DNA of 64,000 bases from Bernardetia sp. MNP-M8 (GCF_037126285.1 NZ_CP147012.1:992001-1056000); one strand, 5' to 3'. Shown: positions 53,942 to 63,026, numbered from the stretch's first letter. A program made the numbers and translations. The notes: generated from the letters alone by a model not told the origin.

Positions 53942-55780
53942 ATGAAATATTTTGTATTTGTTCTTTTGGCACCTTTTCTTTTAGCATGCAGTTCTGAAAA
54001 AGAAAAATTAGTTAAATCTTCTTTTATACTGCCAAGTATTATTTACCAAGATACTGAAGTAAGCATCAATGCTATAAGAGACAGTATTAATATTAACACT
54101 GACTCATTATTTTTTCACATAGATTTTTTTTTAGAAGATCTTAGTGTAAGAAGAGGTTTTATAAAAGTAAATGAGGGAGTAGGTAAATTTACTATTCCCT
54201 CTGATGCAGCTTATTTTTTTGGATATTTCTATAACTTAGAAGATTCAGATACAATTATATACGAACGTGTAATTTATAATGGTAGGCATAAACCTGCTTT
54301 AAATTCATTTCAGAACTATACCACAAAAGAGAGGTTAGAGAGTGAATTAAGTAATTATCCTAATAATATTATAGCTTATGCAAATCACGTTACTTACTTA
54401 CGTGGTCAGTATTATAAAGGACAAATTAGTGATACACTTTATAGAGAGAAAGCAATATCCTACTTAGATAGTGCTAAAGCTAAATTTAATCCAGAAAATG
54501 CTTCTCACCTTTCTACCATGGCTATTTTATACTCAAACAATAAACAATTAAAAAACTCTCAAAAGTATATCTTAGAGCTGCTGAATAATTATCCGAACAG
54601 TAATTTTTTGCATAAAGCTATGATCGACTATAATGCTGCTATTGATTATGAGGGAGAGAAAAGTAGTGAAGAATATTTCTTTGACTCAGTAATGAACCAG
54701 ATATCAAAAAAATATCCTAACTCTTTTGTAGGTATGAATCATTCACAAGGTTTTTATAATTTTGTATCTCCATTTTATAAAGATAGAGATATTATATATA
54801 ATAATGTTTTTTGGATGGATAACATAGACTCTACTAGAATAGACTTTCTTAATCCTAGTGCAAATGCGTATATATATCTAGGAAAGTATGATTCAGCTAT
54901 GATATTAGCTGACAATCTATTAGAAAAATCTAAAAATAACTATGGAAGACATAAAAATCCGATGCTTACTAAGCAAAACATGAAGAAAATGGGGTATAAA
55001 CAGACAGATGGATTTATAGCAGATGCTTATGCTCTCATGTCAGATATAGAAGTAGCAAGAAAAAATTATAATAAAGCAGTGTATTTCATAAATACGAGTG
55101 TTTTTTATTATAGAAGTGATACAATGAATCAGTCAAGCAATTATTCTATTACCTACCTTCTCAAAATGAAAGCTACTCTTTACAAAAGACTAGATAAGTA
55201 TTCTGAAGCCTTGAAAATTTATGATACTCTTTATCAAAATAATAGAGAAATAGAAACTTTAGATTCTATTAAAGTTCTTTTCAAGGAAACAGAGCAAGAA
55301 AAAGGGTTTGAAAGCTATGCTAAAAATCTAAAAGAAAGGGTAGAAAACGAAAACCAAGAAACAAAAAAACTAGCTGCTGATTTTTCTATCAAAGATATGT
55401 CTGGCTACGAAATAAAATTATCGGAATGGAAAGAACGAGTAGTTGTTCTGAATTTTTGGGCAAACTATTGTCTTCCATGTGCAAAAGAAATTCCGTATCT
55501 CAATAAGATATGGAGAGAAACCCAAACAGATGATATTATTTTCTTAGCTGTTACAAAGAATACACCTCTTGAAGTAACACGTTTTGCACAGCGACAAAAA
55601 GAAATGTTTAGCTTTTCTATCCTTCCAAATGCAAAAGAATTAGCTGATGTGTATGATGTAAATCTAGTTCCTACAACTATTGTTATCAATAAAAAAGGCG
55701 AAATTGTGCATAAAGAAAGTGGCTTTAGTGGAAATATAGACAAACTCAAACAGGTAGTTTTGGAAGAGTTAGCTAAATAG
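53942..55780 (+). CDS. Lipoprotein with helical repeats and C-terminal TlpA thioredoxin domain
   Basis: The 612-residue protein is a lipoprotein (MKYFVFVLLAPFLLAC, Cys16). After a beta-rich N-terminal part comes a helical, TPR-like middle (about 125-460; e.g. AISYLDSAKAKF, SQKYILELLNNYPNSN, SEALKIYDTLYQNN). The last 140 residues are a TlpA/ResA-type thioredoxin domain: ADFSIKDMSGYEIKLSEWK, then LNFWANYCLPCAKEIPYL with Cys510 and Cys513, and the cis-Pro loop VNLVPTTIVINKKGE. It begins 51 bases after the peptide gene and is probably co-transcribed, so it may form or isomerise the peptide's disulfides at the outer face. Many Bacteroidota TlpA lipoproteins have the same end domain, so a general role is also possible. 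Confidence 0.82.
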   Translation: MKYFVFVLLAPFLLACSSEKEKLVKSSFILPSIIYQDTEVSINAIRDSININTDSLFFHIDFFLEDLSVRRGFIKVNEGVGKFTIPSDAAYFFGYFYNLEDSDTIIYERVIYNGRHKPALNSFQNYTTKERLESELSNYPNNIIAYANHVTYLRGQYYKGQISDTLYREKAISYLDSAKAKFNPENASHLSTMAILYSNNKQLKNSQKYILELLNNYPNSNFLHKAMIDYNAAIDYEGEKSSEEYFFDSVMNQISKKYPNSFVGMNHSQGFYNFVSPFYKDRDIIYNNVFWMDNIDSTRIDFLNPSANAYIYLGKYDSAMILADNLLEKSKNNYGRHKNPMLTKQNMKKMGYKQTDGFIADAYALMSDIEVARKNYNKAVYFINTSVFYYRSDTMNQSSNYSITYLLKMKATLYKRLDKYSEALKIYDTLYQNNREIETLDSIKVLFKETEQEKGFESYAKNLKERVENENQETKKLAADFSIKDMSGYEIKLSEWKERVVVLNFWANYCLPCAKEIPYLNKIWRETQTDDIIFLAVTKNTPLEVTRFAQRQKEMFSFSILPNAKELADVYDVNLVPTTIVINKKGEIVHKESGFSGNIDKLKQVVLEELAK

Positions 55781-55832
55781 AATAATTGTAAGTTGAATTA
55801 AATTTTAAACATAGAATGTCCAAGTATTTATC

Positions 55833-55857
55833 TTGGTAAAAAACTTTTATATGTTTG
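55833..55857 (+). promoter_or_regulatory. Candidate promoter of the YdjM-like gene
   Basis: TATGTTTG at 55850-55857 matches the -7 consensus, with TTG 14 bases upstream (shorter than ideal). It lies 44 bases before the ATG. Confidence 0.35.
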
Positions 55858-55901
55858 TATCGTTTTTTTCTTAATTTGAGAAATTATTTTAAGAAAACTT
55901 T

Positions 55902-56972
55902 ATGGATTCACTTACACAAATTGTATTAGGAGCAGCCGTTGGCGAACTTATCGCAGGGCGCAAAATTGGAAATCAAGCTATGCTTTGGGGCGCAGTTGCA
56001 GGAACAATTCCAGACTTAGATGTTTTGGCAAATCCTTTTTTGGATATTGTACAAGAATTGCGTTGGCATCGTAGTTTGATGCACTCTGTGTTGTTTGCTG
56101 TTATTATTGCGCCACTTTTGGGTTGGCTTTTTAATTTTCTGGGAACAAAATACAAACTCAAATTTCTATCAGAAATGAGTTTTTGGAGATGGACACATTT
56201 GTTTTTTTGGGGAATGATTACGCATTCTTGGCTAGATATGTTTACTACTTGGGGAACAAAGATTTTCTATCCTTTTTCAGATTATGGTTATGCTACCAAA
56301 ACCGTTTTTGTCATTGATTTTTTCTATACGATTCCTTTTTTGATTTTGCTTCTTTGGGCAAGGTTTTTACCTGCTTTTAAAGGAAATTCTTATGGTAATT
56401 CATATAATAAAAAACGTGCTTTTTTGGTTTGGTTTGGCGTAGGAATGTCTTCTTTTTATTTATTAATGGGAGTGATTAATCAGCAGCGAGTAAATTCTGT
56501 TTTTGAAGAAAATCTAAAAGCACAAAATATTGATTATCTGCGTTACGATACCAAAACTACACCGTTGAATATTTTACTTTGGAATAATATTGTAGAAACA
56601 GAAGACGGTTATTATAGTGGTTATTATTCTGTTTTAGATGAAAACAAATCAGTAAATTACAATTATTTTGATAAAAATTGGCAGCTTTTAGACCCATTAA
56701 AAGACAATGAAAAAGTAAAACAGCTTTTAGAAGTTCCACAAGGATATTACACAGTAAAAACAAGAACAGAAAATGGAAAGAAAATTTATCAAATAAATGA
56801 CCTTCGTTTTGGACAATTAGACGGCTGGCAGAATGGAGATGGCGATTTTGTCTTTACGTATCTGATTACAGAAGATGAAAACGGTAATTTATCTTTTGAG
56901 CAAAAAAGAAATAATTATGCAGAAGGTTTTGAGCTTGTAGGGCAACTTTTTGGAAGAGCTTTAGGAAATTAG
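55902..56972 (+). CDS. YdjM-like membrane-bound metal-dependent hydrolase
   Basis: A 356-residue membrane protein of the YdjM / LexA-regulated inner-membrane hydrolase family. The start MDSLTQIVLGAAVGELIAG carries the family's first motif, followed by GTIPDLDVLANPF (Asp pair) and WHRSLMHSVLF (metal His), and the second acidic/His set is in THSWLDMFTTWGTK. Four or five membrane helices lie in the first 210 residues. The last 140 residues are soluble and specific to Bacteroidota versions. The activity is presumed from conserved metal ligands and is not assayed in most members. Confidence 0.85.
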   Translation: MDSLTQIVLGAAVGELIAGRKIGNQAMLWGAVAGTIPDLDVLANPFLDIVQELRWHRSLMHSVLFAVIIAPLLGWLFNFLGTKYKLKFLSEMSFWRWTHLFFWGMITHSWLDMFTTWGTKIFYPFSDYGYATKTVFVIDFFYTIPFLILLLWARFLPAFKGNSYGNSYNKKRAFLVWFGVGMSSFYLLMGVINQQRVNSVFEENLKAQNIDYLRYDTKTTPLNILLWNNIVETEDGYYSGYYSVLDENKSVNYNYFDKNWQLLDPLKDNEKVKQLLEVPQGYYTVKTRTENGKKIYQINDLRFGQLDGWQNGDGDFVFTYLITEDENGNLSFEQKRNNYAEGFELVGQLFGRALGN

Positions 56973-56991
56973 ATTATAACTCAGAATTCAT

Positions 56992-57034
56992 AAAAAATGC
57001 TTACAAAATCCTTTTGATTCTGTAAGCATTTTTT
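56992..57034. terminator. Bidirectional hairpin terminator
   Basis: A perfect 14-bp stem AAAAAATGCTTACA/TGTAAGCATTTTTT (56992-57005 with 57021-57034), between the YdjM-like gene (+) and fahA (-). Confidence 0.88.
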
Positions 57035-57058
57035 ATAGAAAATATATCTGAATGTATC

Positions 57059-58330
57059 TTATTTAGCAGGAAGAATTTTTCCACTAACTTCTCCAAAACC
57101 AATTCTTACAGAATCATTCTGACAAAAACCACGCATTACAATTGAATCATTATCTTGAATAAATTTGCGCTCTTCTCCACCTTTCAATGTAAGTGTTTTT
57201 TTGCCTCCTTGTGTAATTTCGATAAGTGAACCATACGAATTTTCATCTTTTCCACTAATTGTTCCCGAAGCACACATATCACCAACATTGATATTACAAC
57301 CATTTACGGTATGGTGTGTAAGTTGCTGCGCCATATTCCAGTACAAATATTTGAAACTTGAGTGACTAATTGTAGTCGCTTCTCCATTTTCAGGAATAAA
57401 ATCTACTTCTAAACTAATATTAAAATTATGTTTTCCTGTGTATTTCAAATAATCCAAAACTTCTGGGTCTTGCTTTGGACTTTCTACTCTAAACGGCTCT
57501 AAAGCATCAAGCGTAACTATCCAAGGTGAAATAGAAGAGGCAAAACTTTTGCCCAAGAAAGGTCCTAATGGCACATATTCCCATTTTTGAATATCTCTAG
57601 CCGACCAATCATTAAAGACAACCATTCCAAAAATATGGTCTTCTGCTGTGTCAATCGTTACAGATTCACCCAATTTTGTAGACTTACCAACAATGAAAGC
57701 CATTTCTAATTCGAAATCTAATGTTCTACAAGGCGAAAAAATAGGTGGCTCGTTCTCATTTGGTTTTATTTGTCCTTTTGGTCTATGAATTTCTGTACCT
57801 GAAATAACAATAGAAGAAGCACGACCATGATAACCAACAGGAATATGTTTCCAGTTTGGCATAAGTGCCTCTGCATTTGGTCTAAAAAGTTTTCCTAAGT
57901 TAGTAGCGTGTTCGATGCTAGAATAAAAATCAGTATAATCGCCTACTTGTACAGGCATGTGCATTGTTACGTTTGCTACAGGAACGAGAACTTTGTCTTT
58001 TTGCTTCTCTAAATCAGAACCAGTTTGTAATAATTCTGAGATTTTTTCTCGTGTAGCTCTCCAATTTTCTTGACCTAATTCTATAAAAGGATTAAGAACG
58101 TTCTCATAAAAAACGCTATGGTCAAAATCTAAATCATTTAATAAATTTGAGTCAGAAAGTTCTGCTAAATCTAATACAAAATCTCCGATACGAACGCCTA
58201 CACGAGCATCTTGGTTGTCAGTAGAAAAAATACCAAATGGTAAGTTTTGAATTGGAAAGTCTGAATCTTTTGCAATTTCTACAAAAGATTTTAAGGCTGG
58301 ATTGTTAGCTTTGAATGTGTGTGCTGACAT
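57059..58330 (-). CDS. fahA: Fumarylacetoacetase
   Basis: The ATG at 58330 gives a 423-residue protein starting MSAHTFKANNPALKSFVEI, the usual N-terminus and length. Upstream open frame covers a candidate promoter and is rejected. Family landmarks are DFYSSIEHATNLGKLFRP near 163, PVGYHGRASSIVISG near 197, LDFELEMAFIVGK near 240 (metal-binding acids), FNDWSARDIQKWEYVPLG near 272 and GKSFASSISPWIV. It splits fumarylacetoacetate to fumarate and acetoacetate, the last step of tyrosine breakdown. Other tyrosine genes (hmgA, hppD) are not in the window. Confidence 0.94.
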   Translation of the reverse strand: MSAHTFKANNPALKSFVEIAKDSDFPIQNLPFGIFSTDNQDARVGVRIGDFVLDLAELSDSNLLNDLDFDHSVFYENVLNPFIELGQENWRATREKISELLQTGSDLEKQKDKVLVPVANVTMHMPVQVGDYTDFYSSIEHATNLGKLFRPNAEALMPNWKHIPVGYHGRASSIVISGTEIHRPKGQIKPNENEPPIFSPCRTLDFELEMAFIVGKSTKLGESVTIDTAEDHIFGMVVFNDWSARDIQKWEYVPLGPFLGKSFASSISPWIVTLDALEPFRVESPKQDPEVLDYLKYTGKHNFNISLEVDFIPENGEATTISHSSFKYLYWNMAQQLTHHTVNGCNINVGDMCASGTISGKDENSYGSLIEITQGGKKTLTLKGGEERKFIQDNDSIVMRGFCQNDSVRIGFGEVSGKILPAK

Positions 58331-58381
58331 GAAATGTGTCGTTTTTATGGTAAAATATAAGTTTAAAAAATTGCTATACTG

Positions 58382-58389
58382 CAAATATA
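58382..58389 (-). promoter_or_regulatory. Candidate -7 element of fahA
   Basis: TATATTTG on the minus strand matches TAnnTTTG; it lies 51 bases upstream of the fahA ATG and inside the rejected N-terminal extension. Confidence 0.4.
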
Positions 58390-58437
58390 CACAATCGTAT
58401 AGAATTGATTTTGTTATGAAAAATAAATACATTCTTT

Positions 58438-58466
58438 AACACTAAGGCACAGAGAGAAATACACAG
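58438..58466. repeat. CACAGAG-type dispersed repeat
   Basis: AACACTAAGGCACAGAG followed by ACACAG, similar to the copy at 37441. It lies between fahA and the remnant frame at 58494. Confidence 0.5.
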
Positions 58467-58493
58467 TTTCACAAGGTCTGAAAAATTAGAATA

Positions 58494-58625
58494 TCAAAAT
58501 ACATTTTCTAAATCTAACTCGAATCCTTCCAAAATTATCTTATCAACCAACTCTAAAAGATATTTTTGTTTCTCTTCTTTTAAAGCAGAAATTGTAGTCG
58601 CTAATTTTTTTTCTAGTGTTTACAT
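58494..58625 (-). pseudogene. 41-codon remnant frame with ATG-TAA start
   Basis: On the minus strand an ATG at 58625 is followed at once by TAA (58620-58622). The same frame then stays open for 41 codons, with a coding-like Lys/Glu/Leu-rich helix (LEKKLATTISALKEEKQKY and LLELVDKIILEGFELDLE) and ends at TGA. A single base change would restore an intact 43-residue protein of antitoxin-like size. I read it as a decayed small gene; a non-ATG start cannot be excluded. Confidence 0.4.
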
Positions 58626-58652
58626 AGTTTTTTACTTGTTTAAAAAGAGTAC

Positions 58653-59213
58653 CTATAAGTAAGGTTTATTTGACCATCTTATTTTTGCTTCTATTATGTC
58701 TTCTGTAATATACTTTTTACGGGCGTTATGTATATGAATAGTTACAGGGATTTTGGTAGATAAAAAATTAACGCATTCTAGAAAATTAGCCCCCTCTTTC
58801 AAATTTATCTTAGCTCGTTCTATGCTAAATTGAATATTATGTCCTCTCTTTCTCCAAACTACAACAGTTTCATGAGGGTTTCTTGTATGAAATGTTATGT
58901 CATAGTAAATATTTATCTTGGATATTTGATTGTATTTCAAACTCAAATCCTCTCCAAATGAATGCTTTATAATGAGTTCTGTATCATACAGTTCTATTGA
59001 TAAGACTTTTTTAATAGAAAGTAGTTTATATAAAAAAAATATTAATCCAATAGTTAATAGAAGATTAATAACCCCATAATCTCCCTTTATCCAATCTTTG
59101 TAAACAAGAAAAGTAAAAAAAAAGATTAATAGCAATGTTAGAATGATAAAAAGCCAATAGATAAACTTAGGCTCAATTATTAATAACAATGGTTTATTAT
59201 CGTATTTTCTCAT
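58653..59213 (-). CDS. Two-helix membrane protein of unknown function
   Basis: A 186-residue protein with two close membrane helices (about 14-35 and 43-64) and a C-terminal cytoplasmic domain of about 110 residues. The last part (LSIELYDTELIIKHSFGEDLSLKYNQISKINI...) has the strand pattern of a PH-like or DUF-type membrane-associated domain. The family is not recognised. It lies between the remnant frame and mutS on the same strand and may be expressed with either. Confidence 0.55.
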   Translation of the reverse strand: MRKYDNKPLLLIIEPKFIYWLFIILTLLLIFFFTFLVYKDWIKGDYGVINLLLTIGLIFFLYKLLSIKKVLSIELYDTELIIKHSFGEDLSLKYNQISKINIYYDITFHTRNPHETVVVWRKRGHNIQFSIERAKINLKEGANFLECVNFLSTKIPVTIHIHNARKKYITEDIIEAKIRWSNKPYL

Positions 59214-59305
59214 ACAAGTTTATTTTTTAGCCGTCAACGAGCTTAAAAGCGTCGTTGAGGATAAAAGCCGAAATTTATTAATCGTGAATAATTAATCACT
59301 TATCA

Positions 59306-61984
59306 CTATTTCCCAACTCTAATTTTAAACTCATTCAATTTCAAAAGTGCTTCCACAGGCGACAGACGATTGATGTCAAGAGCTAATAATTCATCTTTTA
59401 GTTTTTCTAAAGCTGGGTCGGCTTGACTTCCAAAAAGTGAACCTTGATTTTCATAAAATGTATTTTTAGGTGCAGATTGTAGCGTTTCTTTGTCCTTATC
59501 TTTGAATTTATTGGTTTCAAAATGATGCATCATTTCAGATGCTCTCAGAACTACCTTTTTTGGCATTCCTGCAAGTGAAGCTACATTTATTCCAAAACTG
59601 TGTTCACTGCCTCCTTCTTTTAGCTTTCTAAGGAAAATAATTTTCCCTCCTACTTCTTTTACCGAAACATTGTAATTTTTTATTCTATCAAAATCATTTT
59701 TAAGTTCGTTGAGTTCGTGATAATGCGTTGCAAAAAGCGTTTTTGGTTTTGCATTGGGTAAAGTGTGTAAATATTCTACAATCGCCCACGCAATCGAAAT
59801 TCCATCGTATGTACTTGTTCCTCGTCCTATTTCGTCCATCAAAACAAGACTTCTATCACTCAAATTATTCAGAATACTAGCCGTTTCAGACATTTCTACC
59901 ATAAAAGTAGATTCTCCTTTTGCAATATTATCCGAAGCTCCAACTCTAGTAAAAACCTTATCAACAACACCAATTTTAGCACTTTTGGCAGGAACAAAAC
60001 TTCCAATTTGAGCCATCAAGACAATCAAAGCAGTTTGACGTAAAAGTGCAGATTTTCCTGCCATATTAGGTCCCGTTATGATAAAAATCTGTTCACTTTC
60101 AGGATTCATAATTACATCATTTGGAACATATTGCTCTCCAAGAGGTAATAATTTTTCAATAACTGGGTGCTTTCCTTCTCTAATTTCTAAAATATTATCA
60201 TCTGTAATTTCAGGCAAGGAATAATTATTTTGCATTGCCACTTCTGCCAATCCACAAAGGGCATCAAGCATCGATAAAAACTTTGCATTTTGCTGAATAA
60301 CCTTTACATATTGCGCCACTTCCGAAACCAAATTATGATAAAGTGTGTACTCAATGCTGGCGATTTTTTCCTCTGCTGTAATAATTTTTTCTTCCCATTC
60401 TTTGAGTTCTGGCGTAATGTAACGCTCTGCATTGACAAGCGTTTGTTTACGAATCCAAGCTGATGGAACTTTAGTTTTGTGAGCATTACTGACCTCAATA
60501 TAATAACCAAAAACCTTATTGAAACTAATTTTTAAAGATGTAATTCCAGTAGCTACAATTTCTCTCTGACGTACTTTTTCTAAAAATTCTTTTGCCGAAC
60601 TAGAAATATCACGCAGTTCGTCAAGCTCTTTATGAACTCCTCTTTTTATAGTCGTTCCTTGCTGAACAGCAAGTGGTGGATTGTCTTCTAACTCGTCTTG
60701 TAATTTCTTGAGAATATCAGTATTCAAGACAATTTTTTCTCCAATGGCTTCTAATTCATTGGTTTTACTCTTTAATAAAATATCTTTAATTGTCGGAATT
60801 GCTTCTAAAGAATCACGAAGTTTCACTAATTCTTTTGGACTAATTCTTCCTACTGCAACTTTTGAAATCAAGCGTTCTAAATCGCCTACTTCCTTCAAAT
60901 ACGAACGCAACTCACCTTGTAGAGCATCTTTTTCTACCAAAACAGCTACATTTCGAAGTCGATTTTGAATTGGTTTTGCATCTTTTAATGGAAAAGCTAC
61001 CCATTTTCTAAGTAGTCTTGCACCCATTGGAGTAACCGTTTTATCCAAAATTTCAATTAAAGAACTTCCATTTCCATGCATTGGAACAAGTAATTCCAAA
61101 TTGCGAGTTGTGAAAGAATCTAACCAAACATATTTGTCTTGTTCCACTCGGCTTAGAGAAATAATATGATTTTTTTCGTGGTGTTCTGTCGTTTCCAAAT
61201 AATACAAAACTGCTCCTGCTGCAATGGTAGCAGCATGTAGAGATTCAATTCCAAAACCTTTTAGAGATGCCGTTCCGAAATGTTTTGTAAGTTTTTCATA
61301 GGCAAAATTAGTCGTATAAATCCACTCTTCGATGGCAAACTGTGAAAAATTACTTCCTTGACGAACTACCTGCGTTTCAAATTCTTTTTTATTCGATTTG
61401 CTATAAATAATTTCAGAAGGCGCAAAACGCTCTAAAAGTTGTTCGATATAATTGTATTCTCCTTCTGCTACCAAAAACTCTCCTGTTGATAAATCTAAAA
61501 AAGCAGCACCAACAGCTTCATATTTTTTATTTTTATAGAAATAAATAGAAGCTAAATAATTATTTTTCTTGTTCTCCAAAACATTATCTCCTAAAACTAA
61601 TCCCGGAGTTACCAGCTCGGTAACGCCTCGTTTTACAATTCCTTTTGCTAGTTTTGGGTCTTCTAGTTGGTCACAAATAGCCACACGAAGTCCTGCACGA
61701 ACCAGTTTAGGCAAATAATTATCTAAAGAATGATGAGGAAAACCAGCCAGTGCAATCTCAGAAGCTGCTCCATTGGCACGTTTTGTAAGGGTAATATCTA
61801 AAATTTTGGCAGCACGAACAGCATCTTCTCCAAAAGTTTCGTAAAAATCACCAACACGAAAAAGCAAAATAGCATCTGGGTGTTTTGCCTTGATTTGATT
61901 GTACTGTTTCATCAAAGGCGTTTGTTTTGTTTTCTTTGTATCGGTAGTGCTGGTTTTTGAAGTTGATTTTGAAGGTCTAGCCAT
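59306..61984 (-). CDS. mutS: DNA mismatch repair protein MutS
   Basis: An 892-residue MutS. The mismatch-reading Phe-x-Glu is present as GDFYETFGEDA near 47, the connector and lever domains follow, and the ATPase has Walker A GPNMAGKSALLRQ near 640 with Walker B and D-loop as VLMDEIGRGTSTYDG further on. The dimer helix-turn-helix is complete at the C-terminus. The short Ser/Thr/Lys-rich N-terminal tail (MARPSKSTSKTSTTDTKKTK) is usual for Bacteroidota. It recognises base mismatches and starts repair with MutL. The gene diverges from the 62139 gene. Confidence 0.96.
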   Translation of the reverse strand: MARPSKSTSKTSTTDTKKTKQTPLMKQYNQIKAKHPDAILLFRVGDFYETFGEDAVRAAKILDITLTKRANGAASEIALAGFPHHSLDNYLPKLVRAGLRVAICDQLEDPKLAKGIVKRGVTELVTPGLVLGDNVLENKKNNYLASIYFYKNKKYEAVGAAFLDLSTGEFLVAEGEYNYIEQLLERFAPSEIIYSKSNKKEFETQVVRQGSNFSQFAIEEWIYTTNFAYEKLTKHFGTASLKGFGIESLHAATIAAGAVLYYLETTEHHEKNHIISLSRVEQDKYVWLDSFTTRNLELLVPMHGNGSSLIEILDKTVTPMGARLLRKWVAFPLKDAKPIQNRLRNVAVLVEKDALQGELRSYLKEVGDLERLISKVAVGRISPKELVKLRDSLEAIPTIKDILLKSKTNELEAIGEKIVLNTDILKKLQDELEDNPPLAVQQGTTIKRGVHKELDELRDISSSAKEFLEKVRQREIVATGITSLKISFNKVFGYYIEVSNAHKTKVPSAWIRKQTLVNAERYITPELKEWEEKIITAEEKIASIEYTLYHNLVSEVAQYVKVIQQNAKFLSMLDALCGLAEVAMQNNYSLPEITDDNILEIREGKHPVIEKLLPLGEQYVPNDVIMNPESEQIFIITGPNMAGKSALLRQTALIVLMAQIGSFVPAKSAKIGVVDKVFTRVGASDNIAKGESTFMVEMSETASILNNLSDRSLVLMDEIGRGTSTYDGISIAWAIVEYLHTLPNAKPKTLFATHYHELNELKNDFDRIKNYNVSVKEVGGKIIFLRKLKEGGSEHSFGINVASLAGMPKKVVLRASEMMHHFETNKFKDKDKETLQSAPKNTFYENQGSLFGSQADPALEKLKDELLALDINRLSPVEALLKLNEFKIRVGK

Positions 61985-62045
61985 GAGAGTTATTTTTTAT
62001 CGCTATTTTTATTGGCAATTTGATTTTTTGAGTGTATCAAAATTG

Positions 62046-62095
62046 CAAAAATATTTTGAGATTTGGAGAGTTTTTTTGAGAAAAGTGTAAATTTG
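62046..62095. promoter_or_regulatory. Divergent promoter region of mutS and the 62139 gene
   Basis: On the minus strand TATTTTTG (62046-62053) fits a mutS -7 element. On the plus strand TTTG at 62062-62065 and TAAATTTG at 62088-62095 form a TTTG-N22-TAnnTTTG pair, 43 bases before the ATG at 62139. The two sets overlap within 50 bases. Confidence 0.45.
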
Positions 62096-62138
62096 CATTT
62101 TAAATATGGTGTAAAGTAAAAATTTTGAAAATTGTATT

Positions 62139-62855
62139 ATGAATTATAAAAAATATAAACGCTATAAGTTTGCTTATGTGATAGAAGAAGAAAGGTTAAA
62201 TGATTTTATAGATTTCTTAGAAAACAAAAATTTTGAAAATATAAACTTTGAGGTAAATACTATTGACGGAACTTCTATAAAATTCTCAAATCTAAAAAGT
62301 CTACTCTCTTACGAAAATTTTGATAATAGAAAAATTATAGATTTAGGCATAGATGCTAGAAAAGATAAAGATAATTTGAATATTACATTTGAAGCTGATG
62401 AATCATTATTTCCGAATAGTGAAATTAGTTATTATTTCTCTTATAATAATCAAGACTGGGGATTTAAATTTGATGATGATTTAGACACGAGAGTTAAAGA
62501 GTTTCATGCAGGTTTTCTTTACAATATTTTTACTAAATGGTATTTTATATTCTTATTAAATGCAATTTTCTTTCTTGTGATAATTGTGTTTGGAAGTATA
62601 TATTTTAATACTATTCCTACATATTTGTCATTTATAATTGGTATGATGAGTTTTGGAACTTTATCATTGTTTGCACTCTCTAAATTTAGATTAGCATTTT
62701 TTTCAAGATCTATAATTGCTCTAAACAGGCAGAAAATAAAATACGTTCGTATGAAGAAAAATATCAAAACTGCAATAAATATTTTATTTGTAGTTATAAT
62801 TTTAGGACTTTTAGTAAGTATAGGAGCGAGTTATATTTTTTCCAAATTTTCTTAA
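62139..62855 (+). CDS. Membrane protein of unknown function
   Basis: A 238-residue protein. The first 125 residues are soluble with an alternating acidic pattern (IDFLENKNFENINFEVNT, ITFEADESLFPNSEISYYFSY). Then come two or three membrane helices (about 133-155, 163-182 and 214-235). No signal peptide; the soluble part is probably cytoplasmic. No family is recognised. Composition and codon use match the neighbours. Confidence 0.6.
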   Translation: MNYKKYKRYKFAYVIEEERLNDFIDFLENKNFENINFEVNTIDGTSIKFSNLKSLLSYENFDNRKIIDLGIDARKDKDNLNITFEADESLFPNSEISYYFSYNNQDWGFKFDDDLDTRVKEFHAGFLYNIFTKWYFIFLLNAIFFLVIIVFGSIYFNTIPTYLSFIIGMMSFGTLSLFALSKFRLAFFSRSIIALNRQKIKYVRMKKNIKTAINILFVVIILGLLVSIGASYIFSKFS

Positions 62856-63026
62856 TTTTGAACTTTTCTTCCACAAAATACAATTTCCAATTACTTTCAA
62901 TTTTTTTAGCCAAATGATAGGCTAAAAGAGGAGGAACAGCATTTCATCTTTCGGAATCAAAATAGGCTCTTCAAATAAATAAATCGGATAGTTTGTAGTT
63001 TCGTTCATGGTGTTGGTATTTTTCAT
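62856..63026 (-). pseudogene. Frameshifted small gene remnant
   Basis: On the minus strand an ATG at 63026 opens a frame beginning MKNTNTMNETTNYPIYLF and EEPILIPKDE. It hits a stop 35 codons on, but moving one base at the A run near 62940 gives a clean continuation (ENAVPPLLAYHLAKKIES, then NWKLYFVEEKFKIKK) that stays open into the convergent gene, ending at 62794. One missing A would explain it. It is either a decayed gene or a sequencing error; the family is not recognised. The remainder of 62856-63239 shows only the icmF promoter candidate. Confidence 0.45.

Noticed and set aside
58382-58432. fahA start at 58432
   Set aside because: The 34 extra codons contain the promoter element at 58382-58389 and are foreign to fumarylacetoacetases.
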